Assembly: GCA_041854955.1 (NCBI GenBank)
Contig: JBHADF010000024.1
Location: 1-10,053, forward strand
Origin: CAMENZ01 sp041854955
GTDB taxonomy: Bacteria > Bacillota > Clostridia > Peptostreptococcales > Anaerovoracaceae
DNA length: 10,053 bases
Reading direction: 5' to 3'
The notes beneath the pieces were generated by a model. The model was not told where the DNA came from and searched no databases. It worked only from the letters and a program-made list of their open reading frames with translations. A program made the translations under genes and the position numbers. Positions 1 through 6,699 of this stretch are shown in pieces; within the stretch, counting starts at the first letter, position 1, and every line of letters begins with the position of its first letter.

Positions 1-1266
1 ATAAATGCCCTTTATAATATAGTGGACAGCATGTTTGTGGCTCAGCTGGGGGAAGACGCATTGTCGGCCGTATCTCTGGTGGGGCCCTTTCAATTCTTAA
101 TTGTAGCTGTAGGTGTGGGAAGCGGTGTAGGTGCCAACTCTCTAATTTCAAGAAAGCTGGGGGAAAAGGACCAGAAGGCGGCAGATCAGGCGGCCAGCAC
201 CACGGTTTTCATTGGGATTATAAACTACGTTCTTTTCCTGTTTTTAGGAACCATGTTTCCAAAACTGTTTTTAGGAGCCTTTATATCGGAAGGATCCTAC
301 ATATATGAAGCCGGCTATGCTTATCTGGCAATTATTTGCTTCGGATCCCTGTTTTTCCAAACGGAGATGCAGATTGTCAAGATTTTGCAGGCTACAGGAA
401 ATATGATAGCTCCCATGAAATGCAGCATTACGGGCGTAGTGGTGAACTTGATTTTGGATCCGCTGCTCATTTTCGGAATAGGAATTTTCCCTAAAATGGG
501 AGTTGCCGGAGCTGCTTTAGCCACTATAATTGCTCAGTTCTGTGCTATGTCCGTAGGCGTATATATGCTGCTCAAGGGAGACCATTTAGTAGAAATAAAG
601 ATAAAGGGCTTTAGGGTAAACTGGAAAATCGTCAAGGAAATCTACAAGGTTGGCATGCCTTCCATCGTGATGCAATCCATATTTTCCGTGATGATACTGT
701 TCTATAACATGATTCTTGTGGAATACTCCACTGTGGCTGTAGCCGTGCTTGGGGTATATATTAAGATACAGTCCTTCGTATTCATGCCAGTATTTGGCTT
801 AAACCAAGGTGCTATGCCTATAATCGGATATAACTTCGGAGCCGGAAATAAAGAACGATTGGTGGAGGTATATAAGGAGGCCCTGAAGGTGGCTCTTGGA
901 GTTATGGTAGTGGGCTTTATAATATTCCAGACCATACCGGAGACCTTGCTGGGCATGTTCAACGCTTCGGATAAAATGATTGAAATAGGAGTTCCGGCAC
1001 TGCGTCTCATTAGCATTTCATTTGTGCCGGCAGCGGTAGGAATAATAAACAGTACCGTATTTCAAGCCACCGGCTACGGAATACACAGTATGATGGTGGC
1101 TATATTGAGACAACTGGTAGGTATTCTTCCTATGGCATATTTCCTCACAAAGATAGGAGGAGTGCAGCTTTCATGGCTCTCTTTCCCCCTGGCTGACATA
1201 CTTGCTTTAGGATATAGTATATTCATGCTTAACAGAATATACAAAAATAGAATATCCAATTTCTGA
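1..1266 (+). CDS. MATE-family multidrug/Na+ efflux transporter, 5'-truncated by window edge
   Basis: Integral membrane exporter of the MATE family (MatE domain pair), expected to extrude drugs or metabolites in exchange for Na+ or H+ across the cytoplasmic membrane. The frame is already open at base 1 and reads INALYNIVDSMFVAQLGEDA, the conserved first-helix region of MATE proteins. The GTG at 22 is therefore internal and the true start lies upstream. About 421 codons are present, and roughly 20-35 N-terminal residues appear to be missing compared with the usual length near 450. The sequence is a series of about 12 hydrophobic segments with two halves of similar layout, the second beginning around the stretch with VGMPSIVMQSIF. 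The conserved GANSLISRKLGE stretch after helix 2 is typical of the family. The gene ends in TGA and is followed by a short terminator, so it seems to close its transcription unit. The family call is firm, but the substrate cannot be inferred from sequence. Confidence 0.93.
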   Translation: MNALYNIVDSMFVAQLGEDALSAVSLVGPFQFLIVAVGVGSGVGANSLISRKLGEKDQKAADQAASTTVFIGIINYVLFLFLGTMFPKLFLGAFISEGSYIYEAGYAYLAIICFGSLFFQTEMQIVKILQATGNMIAPMKCSITGVVVNLILDPLLIFGIGIFPKMGVAGAALATIIAQFCAMSVGVYMLLKGDHLVEIKIKGFRVNWKIVKEIYKVGMPSIVMQSIFSVMILFYNMILVEYSTVAVAVLGVYIKIQSFVFMPVFGLNQGAMPIIGYNFGAGNKERLVEVYKEALKVALGVMVVGFIIFQTIPETLLGMFNASDKMIEIGVPALRLISISFVPAAVGIINSTVFQATGYGIHSMMVAILRQLVGILPMAYFLTKIGGVQLSWLSFPLADILALGYSIFMLNRIYKNRISNF

Positions 1267-1286
1267 ATGAAATAATGTATAAAAAC

Positions 1287-1308
1287 AAGAGGCTTTAGGG
1301 CCTCTTTT
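1287..1308 (+). terminator. Rho-independent terminator after the MATE gene
   Basis: A perfect 7-bp inverted repeat, AAGAGGC / GCCTCTT, encloses a 6-nt loop (TTTAGG). It is preceded by an A-run (1281-1285) and its 3' arm runs into TTTT. It starts 21 bases after the transporter stop codon. The A/T flanks suggest it could also work weakly in reverse. The U-tract is short, so its strength is uncertain. Confidence 0.65.
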
Positions 1309-1352
1309 ATATTGGAAAATAATTCTTAACAGGAACTTATCACCATATATTT

Positions 1353-1380
1353 TTGAATAGTGTTAGAATAATCATATAAA
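1353..1380 (+). promoter_or_regulatory. Sigma-A-type promoter for the activase/dehydratase fusion gene
   Basis: TTGAAT (1353-1358) and TATAAA (1375-1380) are separated by 16 bp, matching the -35/-10 consensus at 4/6 and 5/6 positions. Transcription would begin near 1386-1388. That leaves a very short leader and supports the downstream start at 1403 rather than the in-frame ATG at 1391. No operator-like palindrome or riboswitch is visible in the short leader. Confidence 0.55.
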
Positions 1381-1392
1381 ATATTTTGGCAT

Positions 1393-1397
1393 GAGGT
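1393..1397 (+). promoter_or_regulatory. Ribosome binding site that selects the start at 1403
   Basis: GAGGT lies 5 nt upstream of the ATG at 1403. The alternative in-frame ATG at 1391 is preceded only by A/T-rich sequence and TTGGC, with no Shine-Dalgarno match. The ATG at 1403 also places the protein's first residues (MRLGIDVGSTT) directly at the phosphate-1 motif, as in other activators of this family. Confidence 0.6.
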
Positions 1398-1402
1398 ACG
1401 TA

Positions 1403-4400
1403 ATGAGATTAGGAATTGATGTCGGCTCAACCACGGTGAAGCTGGTGTTGAGAGATGAAGATAAAATAGTATATAAACGCTACGAACGACATATGTCGGG
1501 AGTTTTTGCCAAGGTTCGGGAGCTGCTTTCCGAGATGGAAAAGGAGCTGGGCGATATTCAGGTTCAGACTGTAATAACCGGTTCGGGAGGCCTTTCCTTA
1601 GCGGAAAAGACGGGAATAAAATTTGAGCAGGAAGTAATCACCTGCTCCCTTGCTGTGGAAAAAATCATTCCTGAAACCGATGTGGCCATTGAATTAGGTG
1701 GTGAAGATGCAAAGATAACCTATTTCGGGTCGGCTGTAGAGCAGAGGATGAACGGGACCTGTGCCGGAGGTACAGGAGCCTTCATAGACCAGATGGCAAT
1801 CTTGCTCAACACAGACGGAAATGGCTTGAATGAAGCTGCAAAGGGCTATGAGCACATATATCCTATCGCTGCTCGCTGTGGAGTTTTTGCCAAAACCGAT
1901 ATACAGCCCTTGATAAATGAAGGTGCTCCCGTAGCGGATTTGGCAGCTTCCATATTTCAGGCTGTGGTCAATCAGACCATATCCGGCTTAGCCTGTGGTA
2001 GAAAAATAGCCGGAAAGGTGACCTTTTTAGGTGGACCTCTGACATATATGTCTGAGCTGAGAAAACGCTTTATAGAAACCTTGCACCTAAACCAGGAGGA
2101 TGTTATCTTCCCGGAAAATTCCAAGTACTTTGTGGCTCTGGGAGCAGCTTTTTGCGCTGAATCGGAGAACCCTCAGAAGCTATCTTCCCTTATATCAAAG
2201 ATTGAAAAGGTAGACAGCGCATCTGAAGCTCTAACAAACAGGATGGAGCCTCTTTTTGCAAACGATGATGAATATAAGGAATTCACGGAAAGACATGCAA
2301 AGGAAAGTGTGGAAAGAGGCGATATAGCTAAAGCCCAAGGCGCTCTCTTCTTAGGCATAGACGCGGGTTCAACAACCACTAAGGCTGTTTTGGCCGACAG
2401 GGAAAAGAGAGTTCTCTATTCCTTCTACGGAAATAACGAAGGAAATCCCATAGAAACCACAAAAAAACTCCTGAAGGAAATATACGGAAAGCTTCCGGAG
2501 GGGGCATACATAGGAAGGACTACGGTGACAGGCTACGGAGAAGGTCTTATTAAGGCTGCCTTCAAAGCGGACTCGGGCATTATAGAGACCATGGCTCACT
2601 ATAGAGGAGCAGAAGAATTCTTGCCGGGAGTTACCTTCATACTGGACATCGGCGGTCAGGACATGAAATGCTTGAAAATCAAGGATGGCGCTGTATATAA
2701 TATAATGCTCAACGAGGCATGCTCATCAGGCTGCGGCTCTTTCATAGAAACCTATGCAAAATCTGTAAATATGAAGGTGGATGATTTTGCGCAGGTAGGA
2801 TTAATGTCACAGAGACCGGTGGATTTGGGTACCCGTTGCACAGTATTCATGAACTCCATGGTAAAACAGGCACAAAAGGAAGGTGCCGGCATAGGCGATA
2901 TCGCTGCCGGACTTTCATATTCGGTTATTAAAAATGCTCTCTACAAGGTAATCAAGCTGAGAAATCCGGAGGAAGCCGGTGACAAGGTAGTAGTACAAGG
3001 GGGAACCTTCCTAAATGAAAGTGTTTTGAGAGCCATAGAAAAAATTCTCGGAAAAGATGTGGTAAGGCCTGACATAGCAGGACTCATGGGTGCATATGGC
3101 TGTGCCCTCTATTCCATGGAGGATTACCAAGAAGGCATGAAGTCACAGATTCTGTCTCTTTCCGAATTGGCTGATTTCACTACTTCAGGAAAGAATACCC
3201 GTTGCAAAGGCTGTCAAAACAACTGTATGCTTACCATTACAGCGTTTGCAGACGGAAGCAAGTTCATAACCGGCAACAGATGCGAAGTGGGAGAGGGGAA
3301 GGCATTCAAAGAAAACGACATCCCTAATCTTTACGAATATAAATTAAAACGACTTTTCGGCTATGAACCTCTTTCGGAAGAAAAGGCTTACAGAGGCCAT
3401 GTAGCGCTTCCGAGAGTTTTGAATATGTATGAGAATTATCCATTCTGGTTTACCTTCTTTACAAACCTGAGCTTTAGGGTGGTTCTTTCTCCGGCATCGA
3501 CGAAGGAGTTGTATCAGAGAGGCATGGACTCTATATCCTCGGATACGGCTTGTTATCCTGCAAAGCTGGTTCACGGGCATATAAAAACGCTCATAGATAT
3601 GGGGGAAAAATGGATTTTTTATCCCTGTATAAATTACGAGCAGCAGGAAGACCCGGATACGCAAAACCACTATAACTGCCCTATAGTAGCCACCTATCCG
3701 GAGGTTATAGCCAATAACATGAATGAGGACTTCAAGGCTAGCGGAGTTAAATTTTCTCATCCTTTCTTACCCTACGACAGAGATGACAGGCTCATAGCCG
3801 CTCTGCATAAGGTGTTGAAGGAAAAGGGCATAGAGAAAAATGAAATTAAAAATGCAGTGGCTTTAGCTCGGAAAGAACAAAAAGCCTTTAAGAAGGATGT
3901 GGAAAATAAGGGTGTAGAAGCCTTAGCCTATGCTGAGGAGCACGGCAAGAAGGCTATAGTATTATCGGGAAGACCCTATCATCTGGACGGAGAAATAAAC
4001 CACGGCATAGATAAGATGATAAGCTCCTTTGATATGGTAGTACTTTCAGAGGATGCCGTAGCGGAGCTGTCATCAGGCAACAAAAAGAGAAGGGTTTTGG
4101 ACCAATGGATGTACCACTCCAGACTTTATAAGGCAGCGGATTTTGTGGGAACAAAGGATGGCATTGAATTGGTACAGCTCAATTCCTTCGGCTGTGGAGT
4201 AGATGCTGTAACTACCGATGAAGTGGAAGAAATTTTGTCTCATAACAATAAACTGTATACCCTGTTGAAAATTGACGAGGGTAATAATTTGGGTGCCATC
4301 AGAATAAGGCTTCGTTCTTTGAAGGCAGCCATGGAAGAAAGAGATAAGAATGGAGTAAGGGCCGGAAAATCCGTAAGAAGCTTTGACAGGGTGGTTTTCA

Positions 4401-5644
4401 CCGAGGAAATGAAGAAGGATTATACCATCATAATGCCTCAGATGTCCCCGCTGCATTTCAAGTATTTTGAGGCAGCAGCCAGATCCTGTGGCTACAATGT
4501 GGTTCTGGTTCCCGACGACGGAAGCAATAAGGCCGTAGAGGAGGGCTTGAAGTATGTAAACAATGATGCATGTTATCCTACTCTTGTAACGGTTGGCAAG
4601 ATGATTTCGGAGCTTAAATCCGGAAAATATGACCTTAACCGCACAGCCCTTATAATGTCTCAGACAGGGGGAGGCTGCAGAGCATCCAACTATGTGGCCA
4701 TCATAAGAAAGGCATTGAAGGATTTGAAGATGGAACAAGTGCCTGTAATTTCCTTCAGCGCCGGTTCCATAGAAAAAAACCCGGGCTTCAAAATTGATTT
4801 GGATATGGCTAAAAAACTGGTGTTTTCCGCCTTTTACGGCGATTTGTTCCAGCGGCTCATATACGCAACAAGACCATATGAAATAGTCAAGGGAAGTGCG
4901 GAGGCCATAAAGGCAAAATATGAAAAGCAAATACTGGAAAACTGCGGTGACGGCAAATTTTCCGTATTTAAAAAGCTGGTGCCTCGTATTGTGGCGGAAT
5001 ATGATGCCTTGCCCTTGAAAGATATTAAAAAGCCAAAGGTAGGGGTAGTGGGTGAGATATTGGTAAAGTATCATCCCGATGCTAACAACAATATCGTGGA
5101 CATCATCGAAGCTGAAGGTGGGGAAGCCGTTGTTTTGGATTTGGTTGATTTCTTCCTCTACACCATGTATAACAAGAAATTCAACTTTGAAAATCTTTCC
5201 GGATCCTGGGGAGCTTATTTTGGAAATATGACAGCTATAAAATATATAGAATATCTGAGAAAGCCTTTGAGAAAGGCATTGAGAGAGAGTAAGCGTTTTG
5301 AAGAGCCTTGCTATATTGAAAATACAGCTCATGAGGCGTCTGAAATAGTTTCCTTGGGCAATCAATGCGGAGAAGGGTGGCTTCTGACGGGAGAGATGGT
5401 GGAACTCATAAAGCAGGGAGCGCCTAATATTGCCTGCCTGCAGCCCTTTGCCTGCTTGCCTAACCATGTGACGGGAAAGGGAATGATGAAAGCCTTGAGG
5501 GAGAAATTCCCGGAGGCCAATATAGTCGCCATCGACTATGATCCGGGAGCTTCCAATGTAAACCAGCTGAATCGTATAAAGCTTATGATGTCTACAGCCC
5601 GAAAAAACATTATGGCAGCCAATAAAATAGAAAATTACATTTAA
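1403..5644 (+). CDS. Giant acyl-CoA dehydratase activase fusion: two BadF/HgdC ATPase modules + DUF2229-like + HgdB-like region
   Basis: Protein of 1,413 residues (1,417 if started at the less likely ATG at 1391), probably cytoplasmic and oxygen-sensitive. Residues about 1-255 and 315-570 are tandem ASKHA-fold ATPase modules. Each has a phosphate-1 motif (GIDVGSTTVK at 4-13; GIDAGSTTTK at 318-327), a second glycine/acid motif (ELGGEDAK; DIGGQDMK) and two cysteines 39 residues apart (C120/C159; C440/C479). HgdC-type activators use the same cysteine spacing to bind the [4Fe-4S] cluster at the dimer interface. A cysteine cluster, C601-x2-C604-x3-C608 plus C627, follows. Next comes a DUF2229-like segment (about 645-870) and a long HgdB-like part with conserved-looking cysteines at 717, 742, 759, 931, 1057, 1092, 1322, 1345 and 1351. 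Known relatives use ATP to drive low-potential electron transfer to 2-hydroxyacyl-CoA dehydratases, benzoyl-CoA reductases or double-cubane-cluster proteins. This fusion may hold both partners in one chain, but its substrate is unknown. It has its own promoter and no enzyme partner beside it. Confidence 0.9.
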   Translation: MRLGIDVGSTTVKLVLRDEDKIVYKRYERHMSGVFAKVRELLSEMEKELGDIQVQTVITGSGGLSLAEKTGIKFEQEVITCSLAVEKIIPETDVAIELGGEDAKITYFGSAVEQRMNGTCAGGTGAFIDQMAILLNTDGNGLNEAAKGYEHIYPIAARCGVFAKTDIQPLINEGAPVADLAASIFQAVVNQTISGLACGRKIAGKVTFLGGPLTYMSELRKRFIETLHLNQEDVIFPENSKYFVALGAAFCAESENPQKLSSLISKIEKVDSASEALTNRMEPLFANDDEYKEFTERHAKESVERGDIAKAQGALFLGIDAGSTTTKAVLADREKRVLYSFYGNNEGNPIETTKKLLKEIYGKLPEGAYIGRTTVTGYGEGLIKAAFKADSGIIETMAHYRGAEEFLPGVTFILDIGGQDMKCLKIKDGAVYNIMLNEACSSGCGSFIETYAKSVNMKVDDFAQVGLMSQRPVDLGTRCTVFMNSMVKQAQKEGAGIGDIAAGLSYSVIKNALYKVIKLRNPEEAGDKVVVQGGTFLNESVLRAIEKILGKDVVRPDIAGLMGAYGCALYSMEDYQEGMKSQILSLSELADFTTSGKNTRCKGCQNNCMLTITAFADGSKFITGNRCEVGEGKAFKENDIPNLYEYKLKRLFGYEPLSEEKAYRGHVALPRVLNMYENYPFWFTFFTNLSFRVVLSPASTKELYQRGMDSISSDTACYPAKLVHGHIKTLIDMGEKWIFYPCINYEQQEDPDTQNHYNCPIVATYPEVIANNMNEDFKASGVKFSHPFLPYDRDDRLIAALHKVLKEKGIEKNEIKNAVALARKEQKAFKKDVENKGVEALAYAEEHGKKAIVLSGRPYHLDGEINHGIDKMISSFDMVVLSEDAVAELSSGNKKRRVLDQWMYHSRLYKAADFVGTKDGIELVQLNSFGCGVDAVTTDEVEEILSHNNKLYTLLKIDEGNNLGAIRIRLRSLKAAMEERDKNGVRAGKSVRSFDRVVFTEEMKKDYTIIMPQMSPLHFKYFEAAARSCGYNVVLVPDDGSNKAVEEGLKYVNNDACYPTLVTVGKMISELKSGKYDLNRTALIMSQTGGGCRASNYVAIIRKALKDLKMEQVPVISFSAGSIEKNPGFKIDLDMAKKLVFSAFYGDLFQRLIYATRPYEIVKGSAEAIKAKYEKQILENCGDGKFSVFKKLVPRIVAEYDALPLKDIKKPKVGVVGEILVKYHPDANNNIVDIIEAEGGEAVVLDLVDFFLYTMYNKKFNFENLSGSWGAYFGNMTAIKYIEYLRKPLRKALRESKRFEEPCYIENTAHEASEIVSLGNQCGEGWLLTGEMVELIKQGAPNIACLQPFACLPNHVTGKGMMKALREKFPEANIVAIDYDPGASNVNQLNRIKLMMSTARKNIMAANKIENYI

Positions 5645-5676
5645 TGACATATCGGCCATAAAGTTTCGGTTACACC

Positions 5677-5705
5677 TTGAATTTGTCAAGCTGCTATTGT
5701 ATAAT
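5677..5705 (+). promoter_or_regulatory. Strong sigma-A-type promoter for the yebC-like gene
   Basis: TTGAAT (5677-5682) and a perfect TATAAT (5700-5705) are separated by 17 bp. The predicted start of transcription is near 5712, giving a leader of about 36 nt that ends in AGGAGGTG (5735-5742). This is the best promoter-like sequence in the window. No convincing terminator separates it from the upstream gene, whose stop codon lies 32 bp before the -35 box. It is probably also a main promoter for the downstream RNA-polA-coaE stretch. Confidence 0.75.
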
Positions 5706-5747
5706 TGTAGTTGAAAAATCAAATCAAAACAGTTAGGAGGTGTCTCC

Positions 5748-6479
5748 ATGGGAAGACACGGTACAATCGCAGGACGTAAGGCGGCTCAGGACAGCAAGAG
5801 ATCAGCCATGTTCACAAAGTATGCAAGAGCTATCACGGTAGCGGCAAAGGACGGAGGAGATCCGGAATATAATGCAGGCTTAAGGATGGCTATAGAAAAG
5901 GCTAAAGCAATTTCAATGCCCAATGAAAACATCACGAGAGCCATAAAAAAGGGAACAGGTGAGCTGGCAGGCGAAACCTACGAAGAATTAACCTTTGAAG
6001 GCTATGGCTTAGGAGGAGTTGCGGTTATAGTTGAAGCTTTAACGGATAACAATAACAGAACAGCTGCCTCTATCAGAGCTACTTTTGACAAATATGGAGG
6101 CAATTTGGGTACACCGGGTTGCGTATCATACATGTTTGCAAGAAAGGGCGTAATCGTAATTGAAAAGCCTGAGGACGAGGCCATAGATGAGGATGCTCTT
6201 ATGGAAGCTGCTTTGGAAGCCGGAGCAGAAGATATGCTCAATCAGGAAGATTGCTTTGAAGTTATAACAGAACCGGAAGCCTTTGCAGAGGTGCACAAAG
6301 CCTTAAAGGATGCAGGCTACGAGTTTGTAGAAGCCGACATCGAGAGAGTACCTTCCATGGAAGCTACACCTAAAAGCGAAGATATAAAGAAATTGGCAAA
6401 GATGATTGAGCTCTTGGAAGATAATGACGATGTTCAAAAGGTTCATCACAACTGCGCTGTTGACCTTTTCGAAGAATAA
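5748..6479 (+). CDS. YebC/TACO1-family translation factor / putative transcriptional regulator
   Basis: The 243-residue length is normal for the family. YebC proteins were first annotated as DNA-binding regulators (PmpR). More recent work links bacterial members and mitochondrial TACO1 to translation, including relief of ribosome stalling at proline stretches. Conserved blocks are visible: RKAAQDSKR (10-18), FTKYARAITVAAKDGGDPE (22-40), a basic helix with MPNENITRAIKKGTG (57-71), the FEGYG and TDNNNRT segments (83-87, 99-105), GGNLGTPGCVSYMF (117-130), MEAALEAGAED (152-162) and the C-terminal DVQKVHHN (228-235). The ATG at 5748 is fixed by an excellent AGGAGGTG site 5 nt upstream. The N-terminus is unusual: the canonical AGHSKWANIKHRK block is replaced by GRHGTIAGRK. 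The gene has its own strong promoter and lies directly before a structured RNA and polA. Family assignment is firm; which paralogue type it represents is less certain, so no symbol is given. Confidence 0.93.
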   Translation: MGRHGTIAGRKAAQDSKRSAMFTKYARAITVAAKDGGDPEYNAGLRMAIEKAKAISMPNENITRAIKKGTGELAGETYEELTFEGYGLGGVAVIVEALTDNNNRTAASIRATFDKYGGNLGTPGCVSYMFARKGVIVIEKPEDEAIDEDALMEAALEAGAEDMLNQEDCFEVITEPEAFAEVHKALKDAGYEFVEADIERVPSMEATPKSEDIKKLAKMIELLEDNDDVQKVHHNCAVDLFEE

Positions 6480-6488
6480 GACGATTAA
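6460..6488 (+). promoter_or_regulatory. Possible promoter for the 6S-like RNA
   Basis: TTGACC (6460-6465), inside the end of the yebC-like gene, is followed after 17 bp by GATTAA (6483-6488), which matches the -10 consensus at only 3/6 positions. Initiation would fall near 6495 in an A/T-rich stretch, about 12 nt before the base of the RNA's closing stem, so a short 5' trim would be needed. The -10 is poor. The RNA may instead be processed from yebC read-through transcripts. Confidence 0.3.
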
Positions 6489-6507
6489 GAAATTAAATAA
6501 AAAATAA

Positions 6508-6685
6508 TCCTGGGTTATGCGTCGAGGAATTATAATTGAACCTACACTTTTGCATTGGGAACCCGAGTCTCGGCTGGAGTATGTCAGGCCTCCATGTAGT
6601 GGAAGGCAGAAACTGATGAGCAGGGTACCCGCCTATCGATCCGATAGGTGTCAATTATACCCTTGACGGTAATTCGGGGTTTTTT
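6508..6685 (+). ncRNA. ssrS: 6S RNA-like structured RNA (RNA polymerase regulator)
   Basis: 6S RNA mimics an open promoter, binds sigma-A RNA polymerase holoenzyme and is copied into short product RNAs. This segment of about 178 nt folds as one rod. The closing stem pairs 6509-6517 with 6670-6678, 6520-6527 with 6661-6668, and 6531-6539 perfectly with 6651-6659: about 26 bp broken by two small internal loops. Inside is an open 5' bubble strand (about 6540-6555) facing a 3' strand that carries a perfect 7-bp hairpin (6632-6638 / 6642-6648). The apical arm starts with GGGAACCC (6557-6564) paired to GGGTACCC (6623-6630) across a single A-A mismatch. It continues with TCAG/CTGA (6584-6587 / 6613-6616) and GCCTCC / GGAAGGC around loop 6594-6600. 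Length and rod-bubble-rod shape match 6S RNA. The identification is by eye, without a covariance search. An SRP RNA was considered because of the GTCAGG and GGAAGGCAG stretches, but the SRP GGAA tetraloop context is absent. Confidence 0.8.
6670..6685 (+). terminator. 3' end of the 6S-like RNA: closing-stem arm plus U6 run
   Basis: The 3' arm of the long-range closing helix (TAATTCGGGG, 6670-6679) is followed directly by six T residues (6680-6685). Unlike a normal intrinsic terminator, no stable local hairpin precedes the T-run; at best a 4-bp ACCC/GGGT stem with a loop of about 14 nt (6659-6662 / 6677-6680) could form. Release therefore depends on the whole RNA folding and may be incomplete, leaving read-through into polA. 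Confidence 0.45.
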
Positions 6686-6699
6686 ATTAGGAGGGGAAA

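Noticed and set aside
22..24. GTG at 22 as the start of the MATE transporter.
   Set aside because: The frame is open upstream to base 1 and those codons encode conserved MATE residues, so the gene begins outside the window.
1391..1402. In-frame ATG at 1391 as the start of the activase fusion gene.
   Set aside because: It lacks a Shine-Dalgarno sequence and would lie only a few bases from the predicted transcription start. The ATG at 1403 has GAGGT at proper spacing and starts right at the family's first conserved motif.
5672..5690. Reverse-strand TTGACA within the yebC promoter region, suggesting a divergent promoter.
   Set aside because: No acceptable -10 element is found 16-18 bp downstream on the minus strand, and no minus-strand gene follows.
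4073..5749. Long open frame of about 558 codons on the minus strand, opposite the 3' half of the activase fusion gene.
   Set aside because: The + strand frame encodes recognisable conserved cysteine motifs throughout this region. The minus translation resembles no family, has no ribosome binding site or promoter at its start, and begins inside the start codon region of the yebC-like gene. It is best explained as a by-product of the codon bias of the sense gene.
6580..6620. Resemblance to SRP (4.5S) RNA in the GTCAGG...GGAAGGCAGAAACTGA stretch.
   Set aside because: The hallmark GGAA tetraloop closed by the conserved asymmetric loop is missing; the loop here is 7 nt (ATGTAGT). The overall fold is a long rod with a central bubble, as in 6S RNA.
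6500..6690. T-box or metabolite riboswitch controlling polA, suggested by GGGTACCC near a terminator.
   Set aside because: No T-box sequence AGGGTGGTACCGCG or specifier-loop features are present. The 5' and 3' ends pair with each other along about 26 bp rather than forming alternative terminator and antiterminator hairpins.
6663..6691. TTGACG in the 3' arm of the RNA as a -35 box for a polA-specific promoter.
   Set aside because: The hexamer 17 bp downstream is ATTAGG, a poor -10, and initiation would fall at or after the polA ribosome binding site.
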